A stretch of DNA of 44,297 bases from Xinfangfangia pollutisoli (GTDB lineage Bacteria; Pseudomonadota; Alphaproteobacteria; Rhodobacterales; Rhodobacteraceae): contig NZ_JAICBZ010000028.1 of assembly GCF_020179405.1 (NCBI RefSeq), positions 1 to 44,297 of the forward strand, given 5' to 3'. Shown here piece by piece: positions 42,719 to 44,297 of the stretch. Position numbers and translations under genes: made by a program. The stretch's first letter is position 1. Each line of letters begins with the position of its first letter. The notes beneath the pieces were generated by a model that searched no databases, was not told where the DNA came from, and saw nothing but the letters and a program-made list of their open reading frames with translations.

Positions 42719-42797
42719 GGCCGGGCCCCGTCCCGATGCCTGCCGATCGCTCATCCCCGCAATGCGTGGGTTGCATGGCAGGCCGAAAACCCGCCTG

Positions 42798-42821
42798 CCT
42801 TCCTCTCTGCAAAAATATCCT
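42798..42821. repeat. 24-nt dispersed repeat, copy 2
   Basis: Identical over 24 nt to 39231-39254. It lies downstream of the GntR gene (stop 42917) and upstream of the marR gene, next to GC-rich hairpins. Confidence 0.75.
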
Positions 42822-42829
42822 CGGGGGGT

Positions 42830-42852
42830 CCGGGGGGCAGACAGCCCCCCGG
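42830..42852 (-). terminator. GC hairpin associated with repeat copy 2
   Basis: CCGGGGGGC and its complement form a perfect 9-bp stem with a 5-base loop. A smaller copy with the same loop (GGGGC-agaca-GCCCC) is at 42871-42885. On the minus strand the repeat core with TATTTTTGC follows about 8 bp later, like a delayed T-tract. Confidence 0.5.
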
Positions 42853-42916
42853 CTGGCTGGAAGATTCGGCGGGGCAGACAGCCCCCCAGGAGCCCCCCAC
42901 CCCGCTCAGGCCCGGC

Positions 42917-43576
42917 TCAGACCCCGCCTTCGGCCAGCGCCAGGCGCACCTGGTCCACGCCCTGCTGGATATCCTGGGCCAGGGCCGCGGCCAGTGCCGC
43001 CGCATCGCCGGCCCGCATCGCCGCCAGCGCCTCGTGATGCCGGTCGGGCAGGCCCGCCTTGCCATAGCGCCCGATCACCTCGCGCAGCGAGGGCCCGGCG
43101 CGCAGCCACAAGGACCGCGCAATGTCCAGCAGCACCGGCGCCTGCGAGACCTCGTACAGGGTGAAATGGAAGGCGTGGTTCGCCTCGAGATAGGCCGGAA
43201 TGTCGCCGGTGCGGATCGCGACATCGACGCGCCCGTCCAGCGCCTCAAGCCGGTCGATCAGCGCCGGGGTCAGCCGGGCCGCCGCCATCTCGGCCAGGCG
43301 CGGCTCCACCGCCAGGCGCACGAAGGCCACCTCGTCCAGCATGCCCGGCGTCATCTGCGGCACCGCGACCCGGCGATTGTCCTGCAACAGAAGCGCGCCC
43401 TCGGCGATCAGCCGGCGGATCGCCTCGCGCACCGGGGTCATGCCGGCGTCCAGGTCCTGGATCAGCCCCTGGATCGTCACCGGCTGGCCCGGCGCCAGGC
43501 GGCCGAACAGAACCATGTCGCGCAGCCGCGCATAGGTCAGCTCATGCGTCGGTATCTTGCGCCTGTCCCCGTCCAT
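42917..43576 (-). CDS. GntR-family regulator with FCD domain
   Basis: A 219-residue FadR-subfamily GntR regulator: an N-terminal winged helix (LTYARLRDMVLFGRLAPGQPVT, MTPVREAIRRLIAEGALLL) and a helical FCD ligand-binding domain with likely metal ligands including ANHAFHFTLY and PDRHHEAL. The ATG at 43576 has GAGGG just upstream. The target genes are not evident; it stands apart from the efflux operon, with a hairpin between. Confidence 0.92.
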   Translation of the reverse strand: MDGDRRKIPTHELTYARLRDMVLFGRLAPGQPVTIQGLIQDLDAGMTPVREAIRRLIAEGALLLQDNRRVAVPQMTPGMLDEVAFVRLAVEPRLAEMAAARLTPALIDRLEALDGRVDVAIRTGDIPAYLEANHAFHFTLYEVSQAPVLLDIARSLWLRAGPSLREVIGRYGKAGLPDRHHEALAAMRAGDAAALAAALAQDIQQGVDQVRLALAEGGV

Positions 43577-43602
43577 CACCCTCTACCCGGCCAACAAAGA
43601 CA

Positions 43603-43616
43603 GGCCCCGCAGGGCC
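43603..43616 (-). terminator. Weak terminator after the NUDIX gene
   Basis: GGCCC/GGGCC with a 4-base loop, followed on the minus strand by TGTCTTTGTT, lies 41 bp after the stop at 43658. Confidence 0.35.
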
Positions 43617-43657
43617 CGATGCGTCAGGCCGCCTTTATGACGCCTCGGCCGCGACAA

Positions 43658-44297
43658 TCAAGAGATGATCAAATCGGCCCGCAGCCCGTCGCGCGCCGCC
43701 TGCAGCGCATAAAGCGATAGAAGCAGGGGCCCGCAGGTGAATTCGCCGGCCGCCAGCCGGGCCGCGGCCTCGGACCAGGGCAGAAGATGGCCGCGGATAT
43801 CCTCGGCCTCGCCCGCCACACCATGTACGCCCGCGCTGCCATCGGGCAGATCGCACAAGCCGAGATAGGCATAGAGATATTCCGACATCGCCCCCGGCGA
43901 GGGGTAATATTCCGCCAGTTTCACCAGCCGGCCCAGCTGCAGCCCCGCCTCTTCCTGCGCCTCGCGGCGGGCGGCCTGTTCGGGGCTTTCCTCGGGGTCG
44001 ATCCGCCCGGCCACCGCCTCGATCTGCCAGGGATTGGCCTCGCCCCGCGCCAGCGGGCCGGGGCGCATCTGCTCGATCAGCAGCACCCGGTCGCGGGCCG
44101 GGTCATAGGGCAGCACCGTGACCGCGTCGCAGCCGATGAAGACCTCACGCGTCACACGCGGGCTGAACCCGCCATCGAACCGGCGGAAGCGGTAGTCCAG
44201 CGCCTCGACCGCGAAGAAGCCGGCATGGGCCTGCCGCGGCAATGCGGTGTCCAGATCGCCCGGGCCCGCGCCCAGCCGCAACCCCTGCGGCGCGCCA
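43658..44297 (-). CDS. NUDIX hydrolase, N-terminus beyond the window
   Basis: A partial protein, at least 207 residues, with a perfect NUDIX box (GRIDPEESPEQAARREAQEE followed by AGL; pattern G-x5-E-x7-REUxEExGU). It resembles the ADP-ribose pyrophosphatase group (PYDPARDRVLLIEQMRPG, AEYYPSPGAMSEY). The frame stays open to the window edge without an ATG, so the start lies outside. In related bacteria as I recall them, a gamma-glutamylcyclotransferase-like domain precedes this NUDIX domain in one chain, which could be the missing part. Confidence 0.9.
   Translation of the reverse strand, partial: GAPQGLRLGAGPGDLDTALPRQAHAGFFAVEALDYRFRRFDGGFSPRVTREVFIGCDAVTVLPYDPARDRVLLIEQMRPGPLARGEANPWQIEAVAGRIDPEESPEQAARREAQEEAGLQLGRLVKLAEYYPSPGAMSEYLYAYLGLCDLPDGSAGVHGVAGEAEDIRGHLLPWSEAAARLAAGEFTCGPLLLSLYALQAARDGLRADLIIS

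Noticed and set aside
1-44297. CRISPR array, rRNA genes or insertion sequences
   Set aside because: No regularly spaced repeats, no rRNA-like sequence and no transposase motifs were seen.

Overview
The window reads as chromosomal DNA of a high-GC alphaproteobacterium, most likely a Paracoccus-like member of the Rhodobacteraceae. This rests on base composition, dense operons with ATGA and TGATG overlaps, the gene families present, and a short extragenic repeat of a kind I associate with that family. No rRNA, CRISPR array, insertion sequence or origin was seen.

Positions 1-28043 form one catabolic and transport block. It holds four complete tripartite tricarboxylate transporter (TTT) systems, each with a periplasmic TctC receptor, a small membrane subunit TctB and a large membrane subunit TctA. 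Set 1 (minus strand) is followed by a beta-keto acid cleavage enzyme and a double-cupin protein, and preceded by an Asp-box protein and a SnoaL-like protein. Set 2 (plus strand) diverges from set 1. Set 3 (minus strand) carries a class III CoA-transferase. Set 4 (plus strand) carries an enolase-superfamily enzyme and an MmgE/PrpD protein. Between the two pairs lie two IclR regulators, an HpcH/HpaI aldolase, a quinone oxidoreductase-like enzyme, a DUF6282-type metal-dependent hydrolase, a two-subunit class I fumarase/tartrate dehydratase-like enzyme and an Ldh2-type malate/lactate dehydrogenase. The enzymes fit uptake and breakdown of hydroxylated or branched carboxylic acids, but the substrates cannot be read from sequence.

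The most interesting signal is a palindromic 15-bp motif, TTYCG-N5-CGRAA and close variants. I found twelve copies, all between genes of the block and in front of most of its transcription units. It resembles IclR-family operators. The two IclR proteins have almost identical recognition helices, so the block is probably one regulon.

Positions 28044-32600 are a patchwork: a LysR regulator divergent from a small NTF2-like protein and an SDR oxidoreductase, a short tyrosine recombinase, an AT-richer stretch with two possible tiny membrane proteins, and a tRNA-Ser(GGA). This looks like a worn-down insertion zone.

Positions 32557-44297 look like ordinary chromosome, all on the minus strand: cysK-mscS-alaX, a secreted hypothetical protein, a class III omega-aminotransferase, a marR-emrB-emrA type efflux operon, a GntR/FCD regulator and a NUDIX hydrolase cut by the window edge. 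Two copies of a 24-nt repeat with GC-rich hairpins lie downstream of genes here.
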